Source of the DNA: an uncultured Pseudomonadota bacterium
Lineage (GTDB): Bacteria; Pseudomonadota; Alphaproteobacteria; Rs-D84
DNA length: 64,000 nt
Reading direction: 5' to 3'
NCBI GenBank assembly: GCA_947306185.1
Contig: CAMZFU010000001.1
Location: forward strand, 39,821 to 103,820
Shown: positions 1 through 9,455 of the stretch, in pieces
How the letters are laid out: every line of letters starts with the position of its first letter
Position numbering within the stretch: the first letter of the stretch is position 1
Notes under the pieces: model-generated
The model's database searches: none
The model's input: the letters and a program-made list of their open reading frames with translations, nothing else
What the model was told of the DNA's origin: nothing
Translations under genes and position numbers: made by a program

Positions 1-200
1 ATAATAAGCCTATTGTTTTGAAATAAATCATCATAATCTTGGAGCATCTGTTGAGATATAAGCTTATCTTCACCGGCTTCGCCCACCTCTCTTTTTATCT
101 GCTCTAAAAGAGACATTCTCTCCTGCTGATTGGCATACCCCAGGTTAGACACCAATCTTTTAAAATACTCTAATCTTTCTAATGTTCTATTTTCATCCAT
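1..200 (-). CDS. Hypothetical protein, 3' part cut off by the window edge
   Basis: An open frame reads leftward from an ATG at 198-200 to the window edge, giving about 66 residues that begin MDENRTLERLEYFKRLVSNL. The visible part is charged and probably helical, with no motif I recognise. An extended -10 (TGTGATATAAT) lies just upstream at about 222-232 on the same strand, so the gene probably has its own promoter between it and the 234-551 gene. Function unknown. Confidence 0.6.
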   Translation of the reverse strand, partial: MDENRTLERLEYFKRLVSNLGYANQQERMSLLEQIKREVGEAGEDKLISQQMLQDYDDLFQNNRLI

Positions 201-221
201 AATGCCGGCCTTTATGGTGAA

Positions 222-232
222 ATTATATCACA
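222..232 (-). promoter_or_regulatory. Extended -10 promoter element
   Basis: The minus strand reads TGTGATATAAT, with TATAAT at 222-227. It sits about 22 bases before the ATG of the leftmost gene. No good -35 is visible at the usual distance. The same TGTGnTATAAT pattern recurs at other promoters in this window. Confidence 0.5.
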
Positions 233-233
233 T

Positions 234-551
234 TTATTGACGATTTTTCTTAAAATTTTGAATTAATCGCAATAAATTACTATTATCACTTTTTTCTGCA
301 TCGGCCTGTTGTAATAATTTATTTCCGTTTCTGAAAACATCCGTCTCATCTTTGATACCAAGAATCTTTTTCAACTCATGATATCGTGCAATTTTTTCGG
401 TGTCTTCGGTATGGTGGGCAATACTATGGACAACGTCATGTTCCAGTGCGACAAATTCAGCCATTAACCTGTCTTCTTCGGTTTCTGGTTTTTCCTGCCT
501 GTTTGTAAAAACAATCGTCCCATCATCTTGGATGACGTATTTATCTGCCAT
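234..551 (-). CDS. Small hypothetical protein, 105 aa
   Basis: The frame begins MADKYVIQDDGTIVF and ends 17 bases downstream of the gyrB start-to-stop frame on the same strand, so it may be co-transcribed with gyrB. The protein is acidic, soluble and predicted helical, with no signal peptide or membrane segment. A His-rich stretch (HDVVHSIAHH) lies near residue 38 and could bind metal, but this is only a pattern. I do not recognise the family. Confidence 0.65.
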   Translation of the reverse strand: MADKYVIQDDGTIVFTNRQEKPETEEDRLMAEFVALEHDVVHSIAHHTEDTEKIARYHELKKILGIKDETDVFRNGNKLLQQADAEKSDNSNLLRLIQNFKKNRQ

Positions 552-568
552 TTGATTGGCCCTTTATG

Positions 569-2974
569 TTATACATCCAAATTTGCATCCAGTGCGTTTT
601 CAACAATAAAGTCACGACGGGGTTCAACAACATCCCCCATCAACATGGATACAACCGCATCGGCCTGTGATGCATCATTCACGGTAACCTGGAACAAACT
701 GCGATGATTTGGATCCATCGTGGTTTCCCACAATTGTTCCGCATTCATTTCACCAAGCCCTTTGTACCGTTGAATCTTTAATCCGTTCTTGGCATATTCA
801 AATGCGGTATTCAACAAATTAAATGCCCCCCAGATTTTCTGTGATTTTGTCTTTACGGTCAATATCGTTGGTTTCGAGAATGTATCCATCAATTCGTCAC
901 GACCAGACATACGACGCCATGCACTAATCTCCGCAGAATTCAATTTCTCGCGCGAAAGCAAATAACTTTCTGTCACACTACGCAACGTACGGGTAATTGT
1001 AATTCCGGCATCATTGGCAATAACCTTCCAACCGCGTTCGAATTCCAATTCTTGTGCATCTAACATTTTCGCCGCCGCATCGCAATTTTCGGCTGATTCA
1101 GAATCAAACACACGATTCAACGCCAAACTTTCTACAAACCGCAAAGGCATTATATGGTTAAGCGGTTGCAAGACATTACGCATATCCAAAACCAAATCTA
1201 ATAACCGTTTCAAATCAGCCCCAGATATTTGCGCACCCGACGCAATCTGAACAATACCATCGGTTGCCAATTGGTCCATTAAATAGTCATCCATTTCGCG
1301 TTGGTTTTGCAAATAAATCTGCTGTTTACCACGGGTAACACCGTATAGCGGCGGTTTTGCAACATATATATAACCACGTTCAATCGCGGCCGGCATATGA
1401 CGATAAAAGAACGTCATCAACAATGTCTGAATATGTTGTCCGTCGACATCAGCATCGGTCATAATGATAATTTTATGATAGCGCATTTTTTCAACATCGA
1501 AATCATCTTTACCGATACCGGCACCCATTGTTGTAATCAACGCGCCAATCGTATCCGAAGACAACATTTTATCAAAACGCACACGTTCAACATTCAGAAT
1601 CTTACCACGCAGTGGCAAAATCGCCTGGGTCTTACGGTCACGGCCCTGCTTTGCGGTACCACCAGCAGAATCCCCTTCAACGATGAACAATTCGCATTTT
1701 GCTGGGTCACGCTCGCTACACCCCGCCAACTTACCCGGCAGACCGCCTAATTCCGGTCCGGTCTTTTTACGTGATAACTCACGTGCTTTACGAGCCGCCT
1801 CACGTGCGGTTGCCGCCTCTAAAATCTTATCAATAATAAGTTTCGCCGTTACCGGATTTTCTTCCAAATATTGGTACAACAATTCAGATGTTGTATTTTC
1901 AACAATCGGTCGAACTTCACTGGACACCAATTTGTCTTTGGTTTGTGAACCAAACTTAGGATCCGGAATCTTGACACTGATAATACTGGTTAAACCTTCA
2001 CGGAAATCTTCCCCGGACAAATTGATATCTTTTTTGGTATTTTGTTCAGAAATATATTTGTTGATTGCACGTGTTAATCCGGCACGGAACCCCGCAAGGT
2101 GCGTTCCGCCATCGCGGTTCGGAATATTATTTGTAAAGCAAAGTGATGTTTCCGTATATGCCGTTGTCCATTGCAAAACGATTTCAATATATGAATCATC
2201 AATCGTCTTAATCATTTGAATAGGTGCACTGTTTAATGCCTCTTTGGATTTATCAAGGTATGTTGCAAATCCGGCCAAACCATCTGTTGAATGGAATTCG
2301 CGTTCTTTTTTATCACCACCGCGCAAATCTTCCAAAATAATACGAACATTTGCATTCAAATAGGACTGTTCACGCAACCAATTTTCCAATGTATCAAAAT
2401 TGAATTCAGTTGATGCAAATGTATCCGGCGACGGCAAGAACGTAACCTCGGTCCCGTGTTCACGACCTGTTGTGTTTTCCGTCACTTTTAAATCCATTGT
2501 CGGGACACCATCAGCGAATTTCATTTCAGCCTGTCTGTCACCACGCCATACTTTAACTTCCAACCATGTGGAAAGCGCGTTCACAACCGACACACCGACC
2601 CCGTGCAAACCACCGGAAACTTTATACGCCCCATTGCCTTCGTTATCAAATTTACCACCGGCATGTAATTCACACATAATAAGTTCCAACGCACTGCGCC
2701 CTGTTTCGTGATTGATATCAAATGGCATACCACGACCATTATCGCGGATTGTCGCACTGCCGTCTGGGTTTAATGAAACATATACTGTATCCGCATAACC
2801 AGCCATCGCTTCGTCGATAGAGTTATTAACAACTTCATAAATCATATGGTGCAAACCAGAACCGCCCTCGCCCACGTCACCGATATACATACCAGGACGT
2901 TTTTTTACAGCCTCGAGTCCTTTTAACACCTTAATTGAATCACCAGTATATTCATTATTTACAGACATTGACAA
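569..2974 (-). CDS. gyrB: DNA gyrase subunit B
   Basis: GyrB is the ATPase and Toprim subunit of gyrase, which introduces negative supercoils with GyrA. The 801 residues match the usual length. The GHKL ATPase motifs are present (NNSIDEA near 50, DNGRGMP near 80, GGLHGVGVSVVNAL near 122). The Toprim motifs follow (EGDSAGGTAKQGRD near 435, PLRGKILN, and the metal-binding DADVDGQH near 510), then the C-terminal QRYKGLGEMN signature near 745. That signature, with single-copy context, favours GyrB over ParE. The ATG follows GAAAGGATTTGTC, a good ribosome site. It is divergent from the RusA-like gene across a shared promoter region. Confidence 0.97.
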   Translation of the reverse strand: MSMSVNNEYTGDSIKVLKGLEAVKKRPGMYIGDVGEGGSGLHHMIYEVVNNSIDEAMAGYADTVYVSLNPDGSATIRDNGRGMPFDINHETGRSALELIMCELHAGGKFDNEGNGAYKVSGGLHGVGVSVVNALSTWLEVKVWRGDRQAEMKFADGVPTMDLKVTENTTGREHGTEVTFLPSPDTFASTEFNFDTLENWLREQSYLNANVRIILEDLRGGDKKEREFHSTDGLAGFATYLDKSKEALNSAPIQMIKTIDDSYIEIVLQWTTAYTETSLCFTNNIPNRDGGTHLAGFRAGLTRAINKYISEQNTKKDINLSGEDFREGLTSIISVKIPDPKFGSQTKDKLVSSEVRPIVENTTSELLYQYLEENPVTAKLIIDKILEAATAREAARKARELSRKKTGPELGGLPGKLAGCSERDPAKCELFIVEGDSAGGTAKQGRDRKTQAILPLRGKILNVERVRFDKMLSSDTIGALITTMGAGIGKDDFDVEKMRYHKIIIMTDADVDGQHIQTLLMTFFYRHMPAAIERGYIYVAKPPLYGVTRGKQQIYLQNQREMDDYLMDQLATDGIVQIASGAQISGADLKRLLDLVLDMRNVLQPLNHIMPLRFVESLALNRVFDSESAENCDAAAKMLDAQELEFERGWKVIANDAGITITRTLRSVTESYLLSREKLNSAEISAWRRMSGRDELMDTFSKPTILTVKTKSQKIWGAFNLLNTAFEYAKNGLKIQRYKGLGEMNAEQLWETTMDPNHRSLFQVTVNDASQADAVVSMLMGDVVEPRRDFIVENALDANLDV

Positions 2975-2997
2975 ATCCTTTCTTTTTTTGTATCAAA

Positions 2998-3026
2998 AAC
3001 ATAGCAAATTATGGTATAATTATCAA
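2998..3026 (-). promoter_or_regulatory. gyrB promoter, overlapping a divergent promoter
   Basis: The minus strand has -35 TTGATA (3021-3026), a 17-base spacer and -10 TATGTT (2998-3003). On the plus strand the same bases carry an extended -10, TGGTATAAT (3012-3020), facing the 3066 gene. The two RNA polymerase sites overlap, so gyrB and its neighbour may compete for polymerase. Confidence 0.55.
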
Positions 3027-3065
3027 GAAAAAAGAGAAAAAAAAGCAAAATAAAAGGAAAACATA

Positions 3066-3638
3066 ATGAAGTTTAAGTTATTGTATTTTGGGGAAATTTT
3101 AATTAACCCAAAAAAACGAGCCCAACATATATCCGATATTCGTATGCAATTTCACCCACAACTTAAAAAATTAGTGGAACACCAACCGTGGGATAACCTT
3201 AAACAATATATGGCCCCAGATGCAACAAAAAGCCCGATTACCACCCGTCATATTGGTGGTATAGATTGGAATCCAATTATCACACCAAAGTTAAAACTTA
3301 TTGCGGAATTAGATATCCAAATGTTACACCCTGAAATTGTTGGCGTACCACGTTCAGATATTGATAATCGTATCAAAACATTATTCGATGGTCTGCGTTG
3401 TCCACAAAATGAACATGAAATCGGTCAGAATGTTCCACGTGACCAGGGACCAATTTATACCCTGCTTGATGACGACCATTTGATTACAAAAATATCGGTG
3501 AACACAAGCCACTTGCTAGCAACACACATGTTTCACCCAGACATTACCAGTATCAGCCCAGACTGCATGTTTTTAATGATTGATGTTAATGTCCGTGTTG
3601 CCGAAGGAACTTTGGAAAACCTGCCATTTATGGTATAA
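3066..3638 (+). CDS. RusA-like Holliday junction resolvase candidate
   Basis: The 190-residue protein carries DIDNRIKTLFDGL near residue 98 and, about 40 residues later, LLDDDHLITKISV. RusA-family resolvases have a DxDNxxKxxxDxL core followed by DDxxI and a Lys, where the Asp residues bind the catalytic metal and cut four-way DNA junctions. The spacing and residues fit, although the loop between them is longer than in E. coli RusA (120 aa). No phage genes surround it, so if real it is a chromosomal form. The ATG has a modest AAGGAAAACATA ribosome site. The alternative is an unrelated protein with a chance Asp cluster. Confidence 0.5.
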   Translation: MKFKLLYFGEILINPKKRAQHISDIRMQFHPQLKKLVEHQPWDNLKQYMAPDATKSPITTRHIGGIDWNPIITPKLKLIAELDIQMLHPEIVGVPRSDIDNRIKTLFDGLRCPQNEHEIGQNVPRDQGPIYTLLDDDHLITKISVNTSHLLATHMFHPDITSISPDCMFLMIDVNVRVAEGTLENLPFMV

Positions 3639-3656
3639 GATATTCTATAAGAAATG

Positions 3657-3690
3657 AAAAACACCGGATAAAATATCCGGTGTTTTTTAT
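3657..3690. terminator. Bidirectional intrinsic terminator
   Basis: Inverted repeat AACACCGGATA / TATCCGGTGTT around a short AAA loop, with A and T runs on the two flanks. It sits between the converging RusA-like gene and the 3687-4622 gene and can stop transcription from both sides. Confidence 0.85.
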
Positions 3691-4622
3691 ATTGTCTGTA
3701 CTACCCGCTCTTGGGGGACATAAACATTTTCACCAGATGTGTGTCGCAATTGTTGCGCTTTTATTATTCCATCTAATACTGCATTTTGTTTTTTAAGATT
3801 TCTATTTTCCGTCCTAAGTTTCCGTATCAATTCTAACGCTTCTTCTAACGTTCGTGGTTCATATTCTTCGTCCGTTATTTGTGATTCGTCGGTGGACAAT
3901 TGTGCTTGCTGGGCCTGCTGTTTTTTTATCTCTAATCTTTCTTGGACTGGCGCAAAAGATTTTTGCATTATTTCAAATCTATTTGCTCGGGCAAACGGAG
4001 AATCATTAAAATCTGCTCCCCATTCGCTACCAATATTTTTGCTATACTTGTACCTCAACATTTTATAAATTTTTTCAATATCTTCATCTGGAATACCCAA
4101 ATTTTCAGCATTATCAACCAACACTTTGAAATCGCTTTCTACTTCTGGATTTGTAACTTCCAAAACATGTATAAGTAAGGATTTATTTATCGCGGGATTG
4201 TTCATCCGAAAACCACGCCCCACATGACCATCTTTATAAAGGAAACCATGATACAGCTTGCACATGTGTAAATCAAAGCGCAACTTACTACCAACAATTT
4301 TATTTTTATCAATTCCATTTACTATATTAATCAGGAATTTTTGCCCTTCTATATCATCTGTATTTTGAAACATCTTAACAATTTTTTGGGCATCTTCAAT
4401 TATATCATGTTCACCACTCCTAAGGCAGTCCAACATCTTAATAAAATCTTCTTGGCTACTATAAATACGCGAATCAAACGTCTCTGTTGTGTCTACTAAT
4501 GAGCCAAAGTTAGTCCTACTTCCATTAATAAACATCCATGAAGATTCACCGATATTACTAAGCACAACCATCGCCAGTTCAAGTAACTGTGTCCCACTGC
4601 TATTAAATTTATATTTATCCAT
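3687..4622 (-). CDS. Hypothetical protein with C-terminal coiled coil, 311 aa
   Basis: The protein begins MDKYKFNSSGTQLLELAMVV and is mostly helical and hydrophilic, with no signal peptide. Residues about 215-285 contain a Gln-rich linker followed by a heptad-like stretch (LRTENRNLKKQNAVLDGIIK), a probable parallel coiled coil. I do not recognise a catalytic domain. It stands alone between a terminator and the pilus block, transcribed in the same direction as pilR but downstream of it by about 60 bases. Function unknown. Confidence 0.7.
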   Translation of the reverse strand: MDKYKFNSSGTQLLELAMVVLSNIGESSWMFINGSRTNFGSLVDTTETFDSRIYSSQEDFIKMLDCLRSGEHDIIEDAQKIVKMFQNTDDIEGQKFLINIVNGIDKNKIVGSKLRFDLHMCKLYHGFLYKDGHVGRGFRMNNPAINKSLLIHVLEVTNPEVESDFKVLVDNAENLGIPDEDIEKIYKMLRYKYSKNIGSEWGADFNDSPFARANRFEIMQKSFAPVQERLEIKKQQAQQAQLSTDESQITDEEYEPRTLEEALELIRKLRTENRNLKKQNAVLDGIIKAQQLRHTSGENVYVPQERVVQTI

Positions 4623-4685
4623 TTATTATTCCTTTCTATACGGAATATTTTAACAGAAAAATGTGTTATTTTCCAAAAAATTGTA

Positions 4686-5756
4686 CTATGACAAAAATGC
4701 CGTTATTTGGTCTTGCATTTGGAATGTCCCCAACACGACCCACGCAATCACCGCGGTTATCAATAAAATACCAATACTGTTCAACGCATTTGATACAGAT
4801 TCTATTTTCTTTACTGAATTTTCCAGATAATCAGTTGATATTTGATTAAGGTTGGAATCAAAATCATTCATATCAGCGTATATAGTCAAATCACCTATCA
4901 ATTCTTGGTTAGGGAAATCCATACCTGTATTTTGCAATGCGTCACCCAAATTATCACCATTTGCAATATAACGTAATGTCGCATCTAATATTTTGCGCAG
5001 ATATCTGTTCGAATTATCGGCAAGCATACGCATTGCATCTGGTATTGCAACCCCAGACGAAACCATTGCCGCCAATGACATCATCCAACTAACAGATAAA
5101 CGTATTTTATAAATACTCCACGGCGGGAATTTATCAAATGCCGCACGTATATGCCCCGCCCAGCGTGGTAAAGACCACCAAATCAAAATCCCAGAAGCAA
5201 CAAATACTACCGCAATTATATGCCAATATTTACTGGCCACGTCTGACACCCATATAAGAGTTGCCGCCCCCCCAGTCCACACCATTGAATCACCCGCAAC
5301 CTCGGCCAACGGCGGAACAAGATATAATCCCACCATAATAATTATACCAATTACCAAAACGAATAATAATAACGGATATGCAATCGCACCAAATACTGCA
5401 CCACTAATACGTTTATTTGCAACTATGATACGACTAACGTTTTCCAATGCCACAACCAAACTAGACATATTTCCGGATGTCAATAATAATGTTTCTTCGG
5501 CCGGAATCCAACCACGTGTTGCCTCGGAAAAACTCAAACCGCGTTCAAGGTTCTTTTCCCATTCGCGCATACATATCGCAAAAGGTTCGTTTGGTTTTGC
5601 ACCCCCCTTGGATTCTGTCATCTGGATACGGTTTAATGCATCAATCAACGTAAAATCGTTTTTCAACAATGAAACCAATTTGCGCCATATGGTTACGCGT
5701 TTATCACGGCTAAACCTGCAAACTAATTTTGCATAAAGTATCTCAAGTTTGTTCAT
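4686..5756 (-). CDS. Type IVb pilus inner-membrane platform protein, PilR/GspF-like
   Basis: GspF/PilC/PilR proteins form the inner-membrane platform that couples the assembly ATPase to pilin extraction. The 356 residues show the family layout: a cytoplasmic helical repeat (about 20-110), a membrane segment (about 122-150), another near 172-193, a second cytoplasmic repeat with SSGVAIPDAMRML, and a last membrane segment (about 325-345). It is the last gene of a pilO-pilP-pilQ-pilR order as in plasmid R64, with 5 bases between it and the ATPase gene. No pilin or secretin gene is in the window, so the machine is either completed elsewhere or incomplete. Confidence 0.8.
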   Translation of the reverse strand: MNKLEILYAKLVCRFSRDKRVTIWRKLVSLLKNDFTLIDALNRIQMTESKGGAKPNEPFAICMREWEKNLERGLSFSEATRGWIPAEETLLLTSGNMSSLVVALENVSRIIVANKRISGAVFGAIAYPLLLFVLVIGIIIMVGLYLVPPLAEVAGDSMVWTGGAATLIWVSDVASKYWHIIAVVFVASGILIWWSLPRWAGHIRAAFDKFPPWSIYKIRLSVSWMMSLAAMVSSGVAIPDAMRMLADNSNRYLRKILDATLRYIANGDNLGDALQNTGMDFPNQELIGDLTIYADMNDFDSNLNQISTDYLENSVKKIESVSNALNSIGILLITAVIAWVVLGTFQMQDQITAFLS

Positions 5757-5761
5757 TGTTT

Positions 5762-7399
5762 TTAATAAACCCCCGGTCTATCCAGCAAACCGACCCAACG
5801 TTCTAATTCATCAACACCGATTATCCCACGCAACATCAATTCACTTGCCGCCTCTTTCAATGTACGACCATCCATTTCTTCTAACCAATATTTCACCGCG
5901 GCATCTGTGTCACCGGAAAGTGCAAGTTTTAGAAATTCACTATTTGTAATAATAATTTCACCGGCCTTGATACGTCCATGGGTACCCGTTCCGCCACAAT
6001 GTTCACATCCCGCCCCACGAATATACACCTGTTTCAATCCGATCTCTCCAAATGCATCCATAACACGATTATATTCAGAATGTTCGGGGTGATCCGCCAA
6101 ATGTTCACGACAATGCGGGCACAACCGTTTAAACAAACGCATAGAAACAAGCCCTCGCATCATCGTTTCTTCTTTTAATTTGAATGCCTCAACCCCCATA
6201 TCCAATAAACGCACCAATGCAGCCATCGCAGAATTTGCATGTAATGTTGTCCAAACATTATGCCCAGACAGCGCACCTTTGACCGTTAATTGTGCCGCGG
6301 CAAGTGTTCGTATTTCACCAACCATCAATGTATCAGGGTCACTGCGTAATGCGGCGGCCAACGCCTCGGTATATTCAGATTCACGTTGTTCTTCGGTTGC
6401 GGTATTAACAACAGGAATCTGGTGCGCACCGAATATTTTTTGCTCAACCGGGTCTTCAACCGTAATAAGGTTTATTTCATAATGATGTTCCTTTAACATC
6501 AAAACCATATTACGAACAAGTGTTGTCGATTTACCAGAACTTGTCGGCCCCGCAACGACAACCAATCCTGTCGGATAAGAACGCAAACGATGCAATAAAC
6601 GCTGTTCATATTTACCAAATTCTTGTTCGGTTGTTATATTTTCAGATGGGTTATCATACAACAATCGCATAACAACATATCGTGATCCAAATGCAATCGG
6701 ATTGAATTGCATTCTGATACTAAGCACCCCCTGGGGCAGATATAAATCTTTGGTTCCACGCAAAGGTGTACGACCATCTTTCTGGGCCGATTGATATTCA
6801 TTTTGCGCATAGTTTGCATTTGAAATATCAGCTGATGCAAATGCCGCACGAACAAAAGATTCACCCCAGCCAGAATTGAATTCCAATACTGGTTGCATAC
6901 TGCCGTCTATGCGAAAATATATTGTTGTTTGGTCTGCAACCTCGATATGAATATCAGAAACTTTTTGTGCCGCCGCGCGCGCAACAATATCAACAAAATC
7001 TTTCTGCATTTGATTGTTATAATCAACGCGCGATTTTATCGCATCCCCAAGTTTGTTTTCGTGATATGCATATATTGCGGAAACCAACCCCAAATCAGAA
7101 TAAAACGGTATACGCAATGGACGATTTTTTTTGGTTAACAAATCCATAAAGGCCAGCACACGACCATCATATCTGTGTGTACGAGAAATTACAATGCATC
7201 CACCAGAAAAGTATGCCAATAACCCTTGCGTTTCTTTTGGTAATTCAAATTCACCGCCTGGTGCGGTCAAAAGTTTATTACCTTCGGAAAAAAGATATTC
7301 TACGATTTCTTTATTATCGGCATGTTCTAACCCAGCCGGAACAGACGGTTTCCGGGAAATCGGCAAGTTATCCAAAACGCCATTATTTTCGGTCTTCAT
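5762..7399 (-). CDS. Type IVb pilus assembly ATPase, PilQ/GspE-like
   Basis: A secretion-type hexameric ATPase of 545 residues that powers pilin polymerisation. The Walker A GPTSSGKSTT lies near residue 284, the Asp box ITVEDPVE near 318, Walker B DPDTLMVGEIR near 355 and the His box TTLHANSA near 387. A tetracysteine zinc module follows (CPHC near 425 and CEHCGGTG near 470), typical of GspE/PilB but with a shorter N-terminus. It lies between the PilP-like and PilR-like genes, separated by 1 and 5 bases, as expected for one operon. Confidence 0.85.
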   Translation of the reverse strand: MKTENNGVLDNLPISRKPSVPAGLEHADNKEIVEYLFSEGNKLLTAPGGEFELPKETQGLLAYFSGGCIVISRTHRYDGRVLAFMDLLTKKNRPLRIPFYSDLGLVSAIYAYHENKLGDAIKSRVDYNNQMQKDFVDIVARAAAQKVSDIHIEVADQTTIYFRIDGSMQPVLEFNSGWGESFVRAAFASADISNANYAQNEYQSAQKDGRTPLRGTKDLYLPQGVLSIRMQFNPIAFGSRYVVMRLLYDNPSENITTEQEFGKYEQRLLHRLRSYPTGLVVVAGPTSSGKSTTLVRNMVLMLKEHHYEINLITVEDPVEQKIFGAHQIPVVNTATEEQRESEYTEALAAALRSDPDTLMVGEIRTLAAAQLTVKGALSGHNVWTTLHANSAMAALVRLLDMGVEAFKLKEETMMRGLVSMRLFKRLCPHCREHLADHPEHSEYNRVMDAFGEIGLKQVYIRGAGCEHCGGTGTHGRIKAGEIIITNSEFLKLALSGDTDAAVKYWLEEMDGRTLKEAASELMLRGIIGVDELERWVGLLDRPGVY

Positions 7400-7400
7400 T

Positions 7401-8141
7401 TTATTTTGCTAATTCCGTCTTGTTTTTACTGCCAACATTAAGTGTTTGTGTTTCGCCATCTTTGATAAACGTAACACCTTCGTCCAATGATATAGATTTC
7501 ACCATAAATCCATCAACATCTTTACCAACGCTGATTTTTTTATTTTGTCCGTTTGCTAAATCTTGGATTGTCGCCTGTAACTGTTCGCCTGCACCATAAA
7601 CATTTATAAGTTTATACCTTTTTGTAATTTCTGTTTCTGGTTGTTCTTCTTCGGCAATAAATGATTTCTTTGAGGCCGCAGATGCCGCCGCAGTCAATGC
7701 ACCAACCGGCGACACTTGATTTGCATCCAATGCTTCTTTTTCTTTTTCCAAACGTTTTGCTTCGGCCTCTAAACGAACACGTTCTGTTTCAAATTCCTGC
7801 TGTTGCTGTTCTGCACGGCCGGATAGCGTGTCTATTTCCATATGCAATTTTATTTTTTCGGCCGCCAACCTATCCAAATCAAGATTCAACTGTGCGCGTT
7901 CTTTTTCTAATTGCATTAAAACCTTTTCTTGTTCCAAATCTGTGATTTGTTGGAACAAGGAACCTTCAATCTGATAATCTTCAATTGCACCCGCAGAAAT
8001 TTCATCGTTCAATTCATCAACGTTATTAACAGATTCTATAACATCTATGACATTATCAAATTCCGTTGGCTCATCCGCGTGCGCCACAGATGCGATTCCA
8101 ACCACAAAGATACACAATAATATTTTTATTTTACTTTGCAT
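7401..8141 (-). CDS. Type IVb pilus biogenesis protein, PilP-like
   Basis: The 246-residue protein starts with a clear signal peptide (MQSKIKILLCIFVVGIASVA, then HA cut site). An acidic region and a long coiled coil (about residues 65-140, rich in Glu, Lys, Leu and Gln) follow. The C-terminal 60 residues (KRYKLINVYGAGEQLQATI onward) resemble the beta-rich PilP domain of R64-type pili. PilP is thought to act in the periplasm with PilO and the secretin. Its position between PilO- and PilQ-like genes is the main support. The coiled coil is longer than in plasmid PilP. Confidence 0.65.
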   Translation of the reverse strand: MQSKIKILLCIFVVGIASVAHADEPTEFDNVIDVIESVNNVDELNDEISAGAIEDYQIEGSLFQQITDLEQEKVLMQLEKERAQLNLDLDRLAAEKIKLHMEIDTLSGRAEQQQQEFETERVRLEAEAKRLEKEKEALDANQVSPVGALTAAASAASKKSFIAEEEQPETEITKRYKLINVYGAGEQLQATIQDLANGQNKKISVGKDVDGFMVKSISLDEGVTFIKDGETQTLNVGSKNKTELAK

Positions 8142-9393
8142 AGATTATCACCTCATAGTTCCAGATTTTCTTTATCATATTCCATGACACTTTTGTCATG
8201 TACACCCCGCCGAAACCGTCAAAGATTTGCATAAACTCATACGGTATCATTTTTGATTCTGCGGAAACTTCAACAACATATATCTCTGCGGATTGCGTAC
8301 TGTTTGCAATAACATCCGATGTAATATTCATATTCACATCAAGTTTTATTGCCTGAAATCTGCTTGTTAATTCGCGCACTATTGTATCCGCATCGCGTTC
8401 ATCACGTGATGGCGACGGCACACGTTCCGGTAACTTTGCACGCACAGATATTTCATTATCACTTAATTCTTGTACAAAAACCCCAGGCATAATTTCCGCG
8501 GCCACCGCATAAAAATCATCCAATGTTCCAAAAGAACGTCTGAAAACCGCACTAACATATTTTTCTTCACATTCTGCCGAAACCTGAACCCAACCCGTAA
8601 CCGGTTGCATCAAAAAACCAATCGCCTTGTAACACAAATCTGCGCGTTCAATTGCATCTGGTAATAAATCAAACGGCATCACAAGTGGTTCTATGACCGG
8701 TTCTTGGTGCAAGTTATATTCTTTATCCAACTCTTTATTCTTGGCCTCAATTTGTCGTTTATATTCCGCGGCAAGTTCTGGGTTTATCTTGGCAACTTGT
8801 GGTGTTGCGGTAAACATCTGATTTATTGGTTCACGGAATAGATACAAGAACAATAACGCAAATAAAAACAACATTAAAAATGACACTGCACCCGCCCCCA
8901 TACGACTTATTGGATGCAAAGTACCATGTGTATTTACCGACAATAATTCACGCAAATCACGATCAATCGCACGTGGCATTCCCCATTCTGACGGCGCAAT
9001 CAAAGCATTCCAATCTGGGATATCGGTTAATTCCGCATACTTTTCACGCGCATCAGTTTCATTATCGAACAACAAATCGTGCAGTATCACGCCATTTCTA
9101 ACTGCAATTAAAATATATTTACCATCAATATGAAATGCGCATAACATAGATGCGTATCCAGGCAAAGATTCTATAATTTCGGCTGCAAGTGACGGCATAC
9201 CAGAACGCTGACCCAAACTACGTGCCCCAAGGCCAATCATATCACCATATGCAATATAACGATTTAATCTACGGTCAATACCACGGGCCAATTTTGCCGC
9301 ATATGCACGTGGTGTGAAGCCCGCAACCATCGGTTGCCACAACAACCCAGCGGCATATTTTTTCCGTCTAATGTGTACATATTGGCCTGACAA
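8131..9393 (-). CDS. Type IVb pilus protein, PilO2-like
   Basis: About 420 residues. An N-terminal cytoplasmic domain precedes one membrane segment (about residues 167-186) and a periplasmic domain, the layout of the PilO2/TcpD family that bridges the cytoplasmic ATPase and periplasmic pilus proteins. I place the start at TTG 9391-9393, giving MSGQYVHIRR. It follows GGGAGAGAGAAA, a strong ribosome site. A longer frame to 9435 would start inside the -10 box of the operon promoter, so it is unlikely. The gene overlaps the PilP-like gene by 11 bases. First gene of the pilus operon. Confidence 0.7.
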   Translation of the reverse strand: MSGQYVHIRRKKYAAGLLWQPMVAGFTPRAYAAKLARGIDRRLNRYIAYGDMIGLGARSLGQRSGMPSLAAEIIESLPGYASMLCAFHIDGKYILIAVRNGVILHDLLFDNETDAREKYAELTDIPDWNALIAPSEWGMPRAIDRDLRELLSVNTHGTLHPISRMGAGAVSFLMLFLFALLFLYLFREPINQMFTATPQVAKINPELAAEYKRQIEAKNKELDKEYNLHQEPVIEPLVMPFDLLPDAIERADLCYKAIGFLMQPVTGWVQVSAECEEKYVSAVFRRSFGTLDDFYAVAAEIMPGVFVQELSDNEISVRAKLPERVPSPSRDERDADTIVRELTSRFQAIKLDVNMNITSDVIANSTQSAEIYVVEVSAESKMIPYEFMQIFDGFGGVYMTKVSWNMIKKIWNYEVIIYAK

Positions 9394-9423
9394 TTTCTCT
9401 CTCCCGATACATATCGTGATAGA

Positions 9424-9432
9424 ATTATAACA
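9424..9432 (-). promoter_or_regulatory. Promoter of the pilus operon (extended -10)
   Basis: The minus strand reads TGTTATAAT, an extended -10 with a perfect TATAAT at 9424-9429, about 30 bases ahead of the TTG start of the PilO-like gene. No convincing -35 is present. Confidence 0.6.
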
Positions 9433-9455
9433 CAAACCGACAAATCAATTCCAGT

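Noticed and set aside
9394..9435. N-terminal extension of the PilO-like frame
   Set aside because: It would begin at a TTG inside the TATAAT box of the promoter. The TTG at 9393 has a strong ribosome site.
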